The notes beneath the pieces were generated by a model. The model ran no database searches. It saw only the letters and a list, made by a program, of their open reading frames with translations, and was not told the origin of the DNA. A program made the translations under genes and the position numbers. From the NCBI RefSeq assembly GCF_037038585.1, contig NC_092520.1, positions 401,001 through 465,000 on the forward strand: a stretch of 64,000 nt of DNA. The letters are read 5' to 3'. The DNA comes from Patagioenas fasciata (Eukaryota > Chordata > Aves > Columbiformes > Columbidae). The first letter of the stretch is position 1. Each line of letters starts with the position of its first letter. Positions 44,007-56,150 of this stretch are shown here, piece after piece.

Positions 44007-47000
44007 ATGGACAGGATGAGCTGGCTGAGCAAGCTGAACCCGCGGGGGGGCGGGCAGCGCGCCCCCCGCAGCGCCAGCCTGCAGAGCCCGGTCACCGCCG
44101 ACCCCGAGACCTGCCTCATGGTGTTCAAGAACCACTGGGCACAGGTGAGCGGCGCGGGGCCAGCGCTGCCCGCGGTGACATCGGCCGCGGCGCGTGGGTC
44201 GGTACCCCTCACCCCTCCAGCCCTCCGCCCCCTTCCCACCAAGGACAGGCGATGGGGAGGGACAGAAGGACAGGGAGGAGAGAGTTGGAGAAATTAGAGG
44301 TGTTTTGCTAATGCTACCAATAAAAATAGAGAAAATAATACAAAATACACAAAACCAATCTTGAAAGTCCCGGCAACTGCAGAGCCAGCACCCGAAGTCC
44401 TGGACTGGACTCTGCAGCAGCCGGAGCTGGATTCAGTCTGGCACTGGCCTCAGTTCGCAGGGACGACTCGCAAGGTCCTCTCCTGATGTTGCCATAGGGA
44501 AAAGGGACGAGATCCTCGTGATCTCCCACTTCTATATGAAGTATCACGTGAATGGGATGCGATACGTGGTCAGTTTTAGGTCTCCTGTTTCTCGTTGCCC
44601 CTGTCACAGGATGTGCATCCATCCTCATCAATAATCTCTCGTTCCATTGCCACGTCTACCGAAACCCAGATCTGGTTCTCCAGGAACATACAGCTGTAGG
44701 AAGCTTTAGCTGGCAGGCAAACTCACTAAGAGAGAAACTTGCATGTAACAAAGCCGGGGACCGCGGCGCTCACCGCGCGTCCCCCCAGGTCCTGCGCATC
44801 CTGGAGCGCCGCGGCTGCAGCCCGGCCCCCGACGACCTGAGCGCCGTGCGCAACCACACCTACCAGATGCTGAACCTGCTGGCGCAGGACCGGCCGCGCG
44901 GGGAGGCGCCGCGGGGCCCCATCCTGGAGCTGGTGGCCGCCGAGGACGTGCTGGAGCGGCTGCTGGGCTGGCAGCTGCAGGGCGACCCGTGCGAGGAGCG
45001 CAAGGTGGAGCAGCTCAAGCTCTACGAGATGCTCATCAGCCAGGCGCGGCAGCCGCTGCTCCGGCACCGCGCGGTGCTGACGCCGCTGCTGCGGCTGCTC
45101 GGGCTGTGCGCCGAGCCCGGCTCGGCCGCGCTGGAGAACAGCCTGGTGCTGCTGCTCAGCCAGCTCTGCGCCTCCGTGGCGCAGGAGCCCGCCGTCCTGG
45201 AGCTGTTCTTCCACAGCCCCGCCGACCAGGGCCCCGCCAACCTCATCATCTTCTCCCTGCTCATCCCCTTCATCCACCACGAGGGCGTCCTGGGCCAGCA
45301 GGCGCGCGACGCGCTGCTGCTCATCATGGCCATGTCCGCCGGCAACCCGGCCGTGGCCAGGTCCATCACCGACAACTCCTACTTCTGCCCGGTACGGCGG
45401 GGAGCGGGGGCCACGCGGCGTCCCCGTGTCCCCGCAGCGGGGCCGGGTCCCTCGGGTGTGACAGGGGCAGGAGGAAGGTGGGGGTTGGGGACACAGGGCC
45501 CAGCTGAGCCCCCCGGCTCTGAACTGGGACGGGGGGCACGTTTCCCATGGACTGGTGTTGGGAGGGGGTCTGGGACAGGGGCTGCACGCACGGGGACTCC
45601 AGCACCTGGGAGGCAGGAGCAGCACAGGGGGACAGGGGACACGGGCGGGTGGTGAGGGGACACGGGCGTGGCGGTGAGGGGTCACAGGGCTGTAAGGGGA
45701 CATGGGCAGGGTGGTGAGGGGACAGGGGACATGGGTGGGGCGGTGAGGGGACACGAGTGGGGCAGTGAAGGACCAGGGGACACAGGCGGGCGGTGAGGGG
45801 ACAGGGGCAGTGAGGGACCAGGGGACACGGGCGGCAGCGGTGAGGGGATGGGGCAGGCTGGGGACAGGGGACACGGGCGGGCGGGGAGGGGCTGGGGCAG
45901 GCTGGGGACAGGGGACACGGGCGGCAGCGGTGCGGGCGCTGAGTGCCGGTTCGCAGGTCCTGGCCACGGGGCTGAGCGCGCTGTACTCGTCGCTGCCGCG
46001 CAAGATCGAGGCGCGGGGGGACGACTGGCACTGCCTGCGCCGCGAGGACTGGATCGGCGTCTCCTCCCTCGTGCTCTTCATGAACTCCCTCGAGTTCTGC
46101 AACGCCGTCATACAGGTGGGGCTGGGGCTGCCGGCCTGGCGCCCCCAGCCCTGACCCCCCTGACCCTGACCCCTCTGTGACCCTGACCTTGACCCCCTGT
46201 GACCCTGACCTTGATCCCCCACAGCCCTGACCCCCTGTGACCCTGGCCCCCCTGTGACCCTGACCCCCCCGTGACCCTGACCTTGACACCCCGTGACCCT
46301 GATCCCCCACAGCCCTGACTCCCCATGGCCGTGACCACCCTGTGACCCTGACCCCCTACAGCCCTGACCCCCCCATGACCCTGATCCCCCACAGCCCTGA
46401 CTCCCCATGGCCGTGACCCCCCTGTGACCCTGACCCCCTGTGACCCTGACCCCCCATGACCCTGATCCCCCACAGCCCTGACTCCCCATGGCTGTGACCC
46501 CCCCGTGACCCTGACCCCCTGTGACCCTGACCCCCCACAGCCCTGATTCCCCTGTGACCCTGACCCCCCATGACCCTGATCCCCCACAGCCCTGACTCCC
46601 CATGGCTGTGACCCCCCCATGACTCTGACCCCACTGTGACCCTGATCCCCCCACAGCCCTGATTCCCCTGTGACCCTGACCCTCCGTGACCCTGACCCCC
46701 CCAGCTCTGACCTCCCATGACCCTGAAGCCCCGTGGCTCTGACCCCCCCATGACCCTGACCCCCCCACAGCCCTGACCCCCGTGACTCTGACCCCCTGTG
46801 GCCCTGACCTCCCCACGACCTTGGCCCCCCTGTGACCCTGACCCCTCATGACCCTGATGCCCTGAGGCTCTGACCACCCCCATGACCTTGACCCCCTGTG
46901 GCCCTGCATCCCCCATGGCCCTGACCCCCATGCCCCGCCGCCCGCAGGTCGCCCACCCCCTGGTGCAGAAGCAGCTGGTCGACTACGTGCACAACGGGTT

Positions 47001-50000
47001 CCTGGTGCCGGTGATGGGGCCGGCGCTGCACAAGGTGAGGGACGTCCCCGGCGCCCCAGGCTCCGCTCCCGCTCCCGCCCGCGCGGGGCAGCCCCGCGGT
47101 GCCCCCCGGCCCGTGCCCAGCTGTGCCCCCCCCAGACGTCCATCGAGGAGATGATCGCCAGCACGGCCTACCTGGACCTGTTCCTGCGCAGCGTGAGCGA
47201 GACGGCGCTGCTGAAGACCTTCCTGCGCTTCGTGCTGCTGCACCGCCACGACAACGCCACCATCCTGGACACGCTGGTGGCGCGCATCAACAGCAGCTCC
47301 CGGGTGAGCGCCTGGCCGCGGCGCGGCGCCACACAGAGCCCGCTCACCCCCTCGCCCCCACGGACCCCCACAGAGCCCACTGACCCCCACGGACCCCCAC
47401 TGACCCCCCTGACCCCCACAGAACCCACTGACACCCCTGACCCCCACAGAACCCACTGACACCCCTGACCCCCGTGGACCCCCACTGACCCCCCTGACCC
47501 CCACAGAACCCCCTGACCCCCACGGACCCACGCTGACCCCCCACACCCCCACAGAACCCTCTGACCCCCATGGACCCCCACAGAACCCCGTGACCCCCAC
47601 AGCCCCACCATGACCCCACAAACCCCCCCTGACCTCATGGAACCCCCGACCCCCGTGGACCCACACTGACCCCCACAGAATCCCCTGACCCCCACGGACC
47701 CACACTGACCCCCACAGAACCCCCTGACCCCTGCGGACCCACATGGACCCCCACTGAGCCCACGGACCCCCACAGAACCTCCTGACCCCCACGAACCCAC
47801 ACTGACCCCCCTGACCCCCAGAGCCCCACCATGACCCCACAGACTCGCCCTGACCTCATGGAACCCCTGACCCCCGCAGGCCCACACTGACCTCACAGGC
47901 CCCCACAGAACCCCCTGACCCCCACTGACCCTCCTGACCCTGCCGGACCCCCACTGACCCCACTGGACCCCCACAGAACCCCCTGACCCCCACGGACCCA
48001 CACTGACCCCACAGACCCCCCCTGACCCCATGGAACCCCTGACCCCCACAGAACCCCCTGACCCTCACAGGCCCACACTGACCCCACAGACCCCCCCTGA
48101 CCTCATGGAACCCTTGACCCCCAGGGACCCCCACTGACCCTGCCAGAGCCCCACAGAACCCCCTGACCCCCACAGACCCCCACTGACCCCACTGGACCCC
48201 TCTGACCCCCACATCCCCACACTGACCCCACAGACCCCCCCACAGACCCCCCTGGCCCTCCCCACAGACCCCCATGGACCCCCACACCCCCTGAGATGCT
48301 GCCTGGCTGTGGCACTGCCCCGTGGCCCCCCATGAATCCCTGAGCCGCTGCCCAGCCATGGTGTGGTCCTCCTGCCCCACTGCTGCCCCATAGCACTGCC
48401 CTCCTGCCCCACTGCTGCCCCATAGCACTGCCCTCCTGCTCCACTGCTGCCCCATAGCACTGCCCTCCTGCCCCACTGCTGCCCCATAGCACTGCCCTCC
48501 TGCCCCACTGCTGCCCCATAGCACTGCCCTCCTGCCCCACTGCTGCCCCATAGCACTGCCCTCCTGCCCCACTGCTGCCCCATAGCACTGCCCTCCTGCT
48601 CCACTGCTGCCCCATAGCACTGCCCTCCTGCCCCACTGCTGCCCCATAGCACTGCCCTCCTGCCCCACTGCTGCCCCATAGCACTGTCCTCCTGCCCCAC
48701 TGCTGCCCCATAGCACTGCCCTTCTGCCCCACTGCTGCCCCATAGCACTGCCCTCCTGCCCCACTGCTGCCCCATAGCACTGCCCTCCTGCTCCACTGCT
48801 GCCCCATAGCACTGCCCTCCTGCCCCACTGCTGCCCCATAGCACTGCCCTCCTGCTCCACTGCTGCCCCATAGCACTGCCCTCCTGCCCCACTGCTGCCC
48901 CATAGCACTGTCCTCCTGCCCCACTGCTGCCCCATAGCACTGTCCTCCTGCCCCACTGCTGCCCCATAGCACTGCCCTTCTGCCCCACTGCTGCCCCATA
49001 GCACTGCCCTTCTGCCCCGCTGCTGCCCCATAGCACTGCCCTCCTGCCCCACTGCTGCTTCGTGGGGCTGCCCCATGGTGCTGCCTCGCTGTCCCACTGT
49101 TCTACCCCACGGCACTGCCCTCCTGCCCCACTGCTGCCCCGTGGGGCTGCCCTCCCGCCCCATGGCGCCCTGACCCCGTCCCGTCTCCAGCTCTGCATGG
49201 TGTCCCTGAGCCTCTTCCGGACGCTGCTCAGCCTCAACTGTGAGGACGTGATGCTGCAGCTGGTGCTCAGGTAACCGGCCCCGCGCCACCCTGGGGGGTC
49301 CCCGCACCTGGGGGGCTCCTTTGGGCCGGGGGGCAGCCGCGTCTCCTGCCCCGCTGCCGAAGGCGCTGGGGTCCAGCGGGTCCCCCGTCCCGCGGCCCCC
49401 ACCTGCAGCCCCTGCCCCCCAGGTACCTGCTGCCCTGCAGCCACGTCATGCTGAGCCAGAAGCGGGCGGTGCGGGACCTGGACATCTACGGCAAGACGGC
49501 CGCCAAGTTCCTGTCCCTGGTCCCGCGCTGCTGCCGCCCCGAGGGCCCCATGCCCACCGAGCGCGAGGAGGAGCACGCGGCGTGGTCCAGGGGTACGTGA
49601 CCCCCAGAGCAGGGCTGGGGACGGGGACCTGGGGTCCTGGGGACAGCAGGGTGACCATGAGCCAGCACTGGGCCCTTGTGGCCAGGAAGCCAATGGTACC
49701 TGGGGTGGGTTAGAAGGGGGTGGTCAGTAGGTCAGAGAGGTTCTCCTGCCCCTCTGCTCTGCCCTGGGGAGACCACCCCTGGAATATTGTGTGCAGTTGT
49801 GGCCCCTCAGCTCCAGAAGGACAGGGAACTGCTGGAGAGAGTCCAGCGCAGCCACCAAGATGCTGGAGGGAGTGGAGCATCTCCCGTGTGAGGAAAGGCT
49901 GAGGGAGCTGGGGCTCTGGAGCTGGAGAAGAGGAGACTGAGGGGGGACTCATTCCTGGGGATCAATATGGGAAGGGGCAGTGTCAGGAGGATGGAGCCAG

Positions 50001-53000
50001 GCTCTTCTGGGTGACACCCAGTGACAGGACAAGGGGCAACGGGTGCAAACTGGAACACAGGAGGTTCCACTGGAAGATGAGAAGCAACTTGTTGGGGGTG
50101 AGGGTGGCAGAGCCTGGCCCAGGCTGCCCAGGGAGGCTGTGGAGTCTCCTTCTCTGCAGACATTCAAACCCGCCTGGACCCCTTCCTGTGGAACCTCAGC
50201 TGGGTGTTCCTGCTCCGGGGGGGTTGCACTGGATGAGCTTTCCAGGTCCATCCAGCCCCTGCCATCCTGTGGCTGTGATTGTGACCCCCGCGCTGTCCCG
50301 CAGGCCACGGCAGCCCCAGCGTGGACGCCTCCTCGGTGGTGACGGTGCCCAAGCCCTCCACGCCGTCCCGCCTCTCCTTCTTCATGCGACAGCCCAGCGC
50401 GGCCCCCGAGGCGGCGGCCCCCGCGCCGCACTCCCCCGGGACGCCGTCCGGCAGCCCCGGCCACCGCGGCCGCTGGGACGAGGTGTCGGAGCTGGACAGG
50501 AACTACCTGGAGTACCTGCGGGACGCGCGGCGCAGCATCGACCGCTGCGCCTGGGCCTGCCGCGTCTGGTCCGCGCCCTACGACGGCGAGGAGCCCGGCG
50601 GCCCCCCGGGACCCCCCACCCCGCGGACTAAAAAGCGGGGGCTGCCGGAGGAGGGGGCCAGGGAGGGGCAGGGGGGGCCCCCGCGGGGCGGAGACCCCGG
50701 TGCGGGGGGGGCCGGCCCCGGGGAGCAGGACTCGGGGAGCCTGGTGAACGGGGCGCACGGGCCGGCGGAGCCGGGGCGGCCCGAGGGGGACGTGGCGGTG
50801 AAGAAGGTTCGGCGCAGCCCCCAGGGCGACGGCGCGGGGCCCCCCCCCGAGCGGGAGCAGCGGCCGGTGCCGGCGCAGAATGGGGCCCCCCCGGGCTGGG
50901 AGCCGCTGCCCTCGGTGGACTCACTGATCGAGGAGCTGCTGGCCCGGGCGCCGGCCGAGCCCAACGGCGCCGGCGTCAGCATCGAGGCGTTCACCGAGGA
51001 GCTGCGGGAGATCGAGGCCGAGATGAAGAACGGCGGCGGGGGCGCCCTGCCCGCCCCCCCGGAGCCCCCCGAGCCGTCCCGCGAGGAGGAGGAGGAGGAG
51101 GCCTTCGCCAGCTTCGCCGCGCCGCCCGAGGGGGACCCTGCGGGCCGGGCCGTGCCGCGGGTGCCGGAGCCGCTGGCGCAGGCCGTGGCCAGCCCGCCCC
51201 GGGCCGTGGGGCCGCCCCACAGCCAGCCCTTCACAGGTGGGGCCGGGGCCGGGTTTGGGGGGGTCCCGGCGCCCAGCGGCCCCTGACGCGTCCCCCCCGC
51301 AGGCCCCTTCGTGTCGGCGCTGTTCGGCAAGCTGGAGAACATGCTGCACAACTCGCTGTACGTGAACTTCCTGCTGACCGGGCTGGTGGCCCAGCTGGCC
51401 TGCTACCCCCAGCCGCTGCTGCGCTCCTTCCTGCTCAACACCAACATGGTCTTCCAGCCCAGCGTCAAGTCCCTGCTGCAGGTACCGCGGCGCACGGGCG
51501 GCGGTGACGGTGGTGGCACCCGAGCCAGCCTTGGCCAAGAGGCCACAGCATCCTGGCTGGGACCAGCACTGGGGTGGCCAGCAGGCCCAGGGCAGTGACC
51601 GAACCTGTGCTGGGACCTGGGGAGGCCAAACCGCCAATCCTGGGGGTGGTTCTGGGCCCCTCACGCCAAGAAAACCCTTGAGGTGCTGGAGCGAGTGGAG
51701 AGAAGGGAACGGAGCTGGTGAGGGGCTGGAGCACAAGTGTGATGGGAGCGGCTGAGGGACCTGGGGGGTTCAGCTGGAGAACAGGAGCTGAGGGGAGACC
51801 TTCTGATCTCTGAACTGCCTGAAAGGAGCTTGGAGCCAGGGGGGTCGGGCTCTGCTCCCCAGGAACAAGCGCCAGGAGCAGAGGAAACGGCCTCAAGTTG
51901 CACCAGGGGAGGTTGAGGCCGGATCTGGGAACAATTTCTTCCCCAAAGGGCTGTGGGGCATTGGAACAGGCTGCCCAGGGCAGTGCTGGAGTCACCATCC
52001 CTGGAGGGCTGGACAGACGGACAGGAGGTTCTCAGGACAGGGGGCAGGGACAGGGATGGGGAACGGTTGGACTCCGTGATCTTGGGGGGCTTTTCCAACC
52101 TAGCGCTTGTGTTTCTGTGTTTCTGCCCGGCTGTCACTGTGTCCCCTCGCCCGCAGGTCCTGGGCTCGGTGAAGAACAAGATCGAGAGCTTTGCCGCCAG
52201 CCAGGAGGACTTCCCGGCGCTGCTCTTCAAGGCCAAGAAGTACCTGATCGCGCGGGGGAAGCTGGACTGGTCGGACGTGCCGGGCGCGGTGCCGGCGCTG
52301 CGCCGCAGCGACTCGCTGGGTGAGCGGGCCGGGCGCTGGGGCTGCGCGTGGTGCTGGGCAGAGGGCTGGGGCTGCACAGGGGGCTGGGCAGGGGCTGGGG
52401 CTGCACAGGGGGCTGGGCAGGGGCTGGGGGCTGCGCGTGGTGCTGGGCAGAGGGCTGGGGCTGCACAGGGGGTTGTGCAGGGGCTGGGGGCTGCACAGGG
52501 GGTTGTGCAGGGGCTGGGGCTGCACAGGGGGCTGGGCAAGGGCTGGGGCTGCACAGGGGGCTGTGCAGGGGCTGGGGCTGCACAGGGGGTTGTGCAGGGG
52601 CTGGGGCTGCACAGGGGGTTGTGCAGGGGCTGGGGGCTGCACAGGGGGCTGTGCAGGGGCTGGGGCTGCACAGGGGGCTGTGCAGGTCTGGGTGTGCAGG
52701 TTGTGTCGCATGGAGGGCTGCACAGGGGGTGGGGGCGCTGCATTTGGTGCTGTGCAGGGGTGGGGGCTGTGCAGGGGGCTGGGGAGGGGGCTGTGCAGGG
52801 GGTGGGGGGCTGTGTGGGGTGCTGTGGGGGGCTGGGGTTGCAGAGGAACCAGGAGGCTGGGGGGCTGTGGGGGGCCTGTGCTGGGGATGTGTCAGACCCT
52901 GTACCCCTGTCCTGGTACAGGTCCCCGATCCCCCAAACCAGTCCCTGCCCCCCTGTCCCGGTGTCCCAGTCCCTGCCCCCGTGTCCTGGTTCAGGTCCCT

Positions 53001-54428
53001 GACCCCCGTCCCTGTTTGTGTCTTGTTTCGGGTCCCAGTTTGGGTCCTCGTTCCCCCTTCCCGGTTTGGGTCCCAGTCCCTGACCTCCAGTCCCGGTCCC
53101 TGACCCCCTGTCGCTGTTTAGGTCCCGGTCCCTGACCCCTCTCCTGTCCCTCTCTGCTGCATCCCGGTTCGGGTCCTGGGTGGGGTCCCGGTTCCGGTCC
53201 CTGACCCCCAAGTCCCAGTTGGGGTCCCTGTTTGGTTCCCTGTTCAGTTCCCAGTTGGGGTTCTGGTTCGGTTCCCGTTCCGGGTCCTGGTTGGGTTCCG
53301 TTTTGGTTCCCAGTTGAGTTCTGGTTCAGTCCCGGTTGGGTTCCCTGTTCAGTTCCCGGTTGGGTTCCGGTTCGGTTCCCGTTTCGGGTCCCTGTTCGCT
53401 TCCTGGTTGGGGTCCCTGTTCGGTTCCGTTTGGTTCCCAGTTCAGTCCTGGTTGGGTTCCCAGTTCAGTCCCGGTTGGGTTCCTTGTTCAGTTCCCGGTT
53501 GGATCCTGGTTGGGTTCCCTATTCAGTTCCCGGTTGGGTTCCCAGTTCGGTTCCCGGCTGGGTCCCAGTTGGGTTCCCTGTTCGGTTCCCAGTTCAGTCC
53601 CAGTTGGGTTCCCTGTTCAGTTCCCAGTTGGGTCCTGGTTGGGTTCCCTGTTTGGTTCCCTGTTCAGTTCCCAGTTCAGTTCCCGTTTGGGTCCTGGTTG
53701 GGTTCCCTGTTCAGTTCCCAGTTCGGTTCCCGGTTGGGTTCCCAGTTCGGGTCCCGGTTGGGTTCCCAGTTCAGTTCCCGGTTGGGTCCCGGCTGGGTTC
53801 CGGTTCGGGTCCCGGTTGGGTCCCAGCTGGGTTCCCAGTTCGGGTCCCGGTTGGGTTCCGGTTGGGTTCCCGGTTGGGTCCCGGTTGGGTTCTGGTTCGG
53901 GTCCCGGTTGGGTCCCGGTTGGGTTCCCAGTTCGGGTCCCGGTTGGGTCCCGGTTGGGTTCCCGGTTGGGTCCCGGTTGGGTCCCGGTTGGGTTCCCGGT
54001 TGGGTCCCGGTTGGGTTCCCAGTTCGATTCCCGGTTGGGTCCCATTTGGGTCCCGGTTGGGTTCCCAGTTCGGGTCCCGGTTCGGGTCCCATTCGGGTCC
54101 CGGTTGGGTTCCCAGTTCGGGTCCCGGTTGGGTCCCGGTTGGGTTCCCGTCCCGTGACCGCGGTCCCGTTGCAGCCCGGCCGCGGAAGCCGTCGCTGGGG
54201 GAGCTGCTGCTGCGGCACGCGCACAGCCCCACTCGCGCGCGCGCGGGCCCCCCCGCGCCGCCGGTGCCGGTGCCGCTGTCCCGGGACGGGCCGGGGCCGC
54301 CCGCGCTGCGCGTCAAGAACGCCGTGTACTGCGCGGTCATCTTCTGCGAGTTCCTCAAGGAGCTGGCGGCCATCGCGCAGGCCCACGCCGTCACCTCGCC
54401 CTTCCTGTGCGAGCCCCCCGAGGAGTGA
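44007..54428 (+). CDS. FHIP1B: FHF complex subunit FHIP1B (FAM160A2)
   Basis: Subunit of the FTS-Hook-FHIP complex, which links dynein-dynactin to Rab5 early endosomes. Eleven coding exons close in phase to 977 residues (human about 980): 44007-44144, 44789-45391, 45957-46115, 46948-47034, 47136-47303, 49191-49270, 49423-49592, 50304-51236, 51303-51481, 52157-52319 and 54175-54428. MSWLSKLNP and [19 protein letters not shown] match the family N terminus. [72 protein letters not shown] and [19 protein letters not shown] are conserved core blocks. [20 protein letters not shown] and [20 protein letters not shown] lie near the C terminus. The large exon 50304-51236 encodes a low-complexity Pro/Gly/Glu region, diverged as in other vertebrates. 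Start supported by family N terminus. Every long intron contains its own minisatellite, CR1 or LTR. Confidence 0.97.
44235..44750 (-). mobile_element. Retroviral LTR-like fossil (antisense)
   Basis: A conspicuously AT-rich island in FHIP1B intron 1. The segment 44301-44750 begins TGTT and ends AACA, the inverted termini expected of an LTR, and read on the minus strand it resembles avian endogenous-retrovirus LTR or flanking DNA. No internal genes are seen, so it is best read as a broken remnant or solo LTR. Matching target-site duplications are not obvious. It ends 38 bases before the exon at 44789. Family and age uncertain. Confidence 0.5.
45640..45935. repeat. Minisatellite in FHIP1B intron
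   Basis: Units of GGTGAGGGGACACGGGCG and GGGACAGGGGACACGGGC, ending about 20 bp before the exon at 45957. Confidence 0.92.
46140..46925. repeat. Minisatellite in FHIP1B intron
   Basis: CCCTGACCCCCTGTGACCCT units with CCACAGCCCTGACTCCCCAT inserts. It fills most of the intron between 46115 and 46948. Confidence 0.94.
47330..48295. repeat. Minisatellite in FHIP1B intron, part 1
   Basis: CCCCCACAGAACCCCCTGAC and CCCACGGACCCACACTGACC units, mixed order. Confidence 0.93.
48365..49065. repeat. 32-bp minisatellite in FHIP1B intron, part 2
   Basis: About 21 very uniform units with CATAGCACTGCCCTCCTGCC followed by CCACTGCTGCCC. Variants are single-base (CTCCTGCTCC, GTCCTCC). There are no spacers between units. 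Confidence 0.97.
49683..50286 (+). mobile_element. CR1 LINE 3' end (another subfamily)
   Basis: Sense CR1: GGAATATTGTGTGCAGTTGT, CAGGGAACTGCTGGAGAGAG, GGCTGAGGGAGCTGGGGCTC, AGGCTGCCCAGGGAGGCTGT, ending CCTGTGGCTGTGATTGTGAC. At about 600 bp it is the longest CR1 here. It fills the intron 49593-50303 and ends about 20 bp before the next exon. Confidence 0.92.
51655..52127 (+). mobile_element. CR1 LINE 3' end (younger subfamily)
   Basis: Same subfamily as 43336-43785, differing at only a few positions. It has a short repeated tail (TGTGTTTCTGTGTTTCTG) typical of CR1 insertion ends. Lies in the FHIP1B intron 51482-52156, 30 bp from the exon. Confidence 0.94.
52335..52835. repeat. Minisatellite in the last FHIP1B intron, part 1
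   Basis: Units with GGGGCTGCACAGGGGGCTG and TGTGCAGGGGCTG. It starts about 15 bp after the splice donor at 52320. Confidence 0.94.
52920..54155. repeat. Minisatellite in the last FHIP1B intron, part 2
   Basis: About 80 units of 10-15 bp (GGTTGGGTTCCCAGTTCGGG; GTCCCGGTTGGGTCCC). It runs to within 20 bp of the final exon at 54175. Open frames across it are artefacts. Confidence 0.95.
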
Positions 54429-54694
54429 CCCCCGCCCCTCACCCCGGGACACGGACCTTTTTAATTTATTGGGGACGGGAGGCGCCCGGTCCGTGGGGCG
54501 GCAGGCAGGGCAGGACCCTGCGCGGCCCCGGCGCTCGGCGGGGTTGCGGGGCGGGCTGGCTCTGCCCCCCTTGGCCCCGCCGCGCCGGGGGGTGCGGGGG
54601 TCCCGCCGTCCCCCCGGCCCCTCTCTATGCAACAGCGCGGCCGGGGGAACCGGGGCAGGGGGTGCTGTGTCTGTGCTGTGTAACGCCCGTCGGA

Positions 54695-54700
54695 AATAAA
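54695..54700 (+). terminator. FHIP1B: FHIP1B polyadenylation signal
   Basis: AATAAA about 267 bases after the TGA at 54426-54428. A GT-rich stretch follows within 30-40 bp. Confidence 0.88.
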
Positions 54701-54724
54701 CGCTCTGGTCGAGGGATCCGCCTG

Positions 54725-55685
54725 CGCTGCGGGTTCGGGGGGTGCGGGGGGTTCTGGTGCGCCCGGCCGTGTCCGCCTGCGCTGCGGGTTCGGGAGGTGC
54801 GGGGGTCCCGGTGTGTGCCCGGCAGTGCTGCCGGTTCGGGGTGCGGGGGGTCCCGGTGTGCCCGGCAGTGCTGCCGGTTCGGGGTGCGGGGGGTCCCGGT
54901 GTGCCCGGCAGTGCTGCCGGTTCGGGGGGTGCGGGGGTCCCGGTGTGCCCGGCAGTGCTGCCGGTTCGGGGGTGCGGGGGTCCCGGTGTGCCCGGCAGTG
55001 CTGCCGGTTCGGGGGGTGCGGGGGTCCCGGTGTGCCCGGCAGTGCTGCCGGTTCGGGGGTGCGGGGGTCCCGGTGTGCCCGGCAGTGCTGCCGGTTTGGG
55101 GTGCGGGGGTCCCGGTGTGCCCGGCAGTGCTGCCGGTTCGGGGTGCGGGGGTCCCGGTGTGCCCGGCAGTGCTGCCGGTTCGGGGTGCGGGGGTCCCGGT
55201 GTGCCCGGCAGTGCTGCCGGTTCGGGGGTGCGGGGGGTCCCGGTGTGCCCGGCAGTGCTGCCGGTTCGGGGGTGCGGGGGTCCCGGTGTGTGCCCGGCAG
55301 TGCTGCCGGTTCGGGGGGTGCGGGGGGTCCCGGTGTGTACCCGGCAGTGCTGCCGGTTCGGGGGTTGCGGGGGTCCCGGTGTGCCCGGCAGTGCTGCCGG
55401 TTCGGGGGTTGCGGGGGTCCCGGTGTGCCCGGCAGTGCTGCCGGTTCGGGGGGTGCGGGGGGTCCCGGTGTGTACCCGGCAGTGCTGCCGGTTCGGGGTG
55501 CGGGGGGTCCCGGTGTGCCCGGCAGTGCTGCCGGTTCGGGGTGCGGGGGGTCCCGGTGTGCCCGGCAGTGCTGCCGGTTCGGGGGGTGCGGGGGGTCCCG
55601 GTGTGCCCGGCAGTGCTGCCGGTTCGGGGGGTGCGGGGGGTCCCGGTGTGCCCGGCAGTGCTGCCGGTTCGGGGGGTGCGCGGCG
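54725..55685. repeat. 36-40-bp minisatellite downstream of FHIP1B
   Basis: About 25 units with GGTGTGCCCGGCAGTGCTGC followed by CGGTTCGGGGGTGCGGGGG. It begins about 25 bp past the poly(A) signal. Confidence 0.96.
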
Positions 55686-55894
55686 CTGCGCGGCCGCGGT
55701 GTCGGACCCGGGGGGGCAGCCCCGGCGGGTCCCCAGGGTGGGGGGCAGCTCGTCCCCAGCGTCCCGGGTGGGTGTCTTGTCACTCAGTGGCTGGGGACAC
55801 GTCCTGCACCGTGTGTGCGCCCCCGGCCCCCCGCTCTGTCCTGGGGGCCTGTGCCGTGGGGTCACCTGCGACTCCTCCCGGGTGCTGGACCAGG

Positions 55895-56150
55895 ATCCCG
55901 TGCATCTGTGTGTGTGCGTGTGCATGTGCGTGTGTGTCTGTGCGTGTGCATGTGCGTGTGTGTCTGTGCGTGTGCATGTGCGTGTGTGTGCATGTGTGTC
56001 CATACATATCTGTACATGTACATGTGTGTACATGTGTGTCCATGTACATGTGTGTGCATGTGTGTCTGTACGTGTCCATGCATGTCTGTGTGTGTACGTG
56101 TGTTCACGTGTGTCTGTGCCTGTGCATGCGTGTCCACGCGTGTCCCTGCC
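55895..56150. repeat. GTGTGTCTGTGCGTGTGCAT microsatellite-like repeat
   Basis: Alternating purine-pyrimidine GT/CA-rich DNA, with a central ACATGTACATGTGT section. Confidence 0.93.

Noticed and set aside
48365-49065. CRISPR-like array of 32-bp repeats
   Set aside because: Units are contiguous with no spacers, and the locus is an intron of a vertebrate gene.
52920-54155. Plus and minus frames rich in Gly/Val/Trp or Asn/Pro/Thr
   Set aside because: Both strands are open through a short-unit repeat within the last FHIP1B intron.
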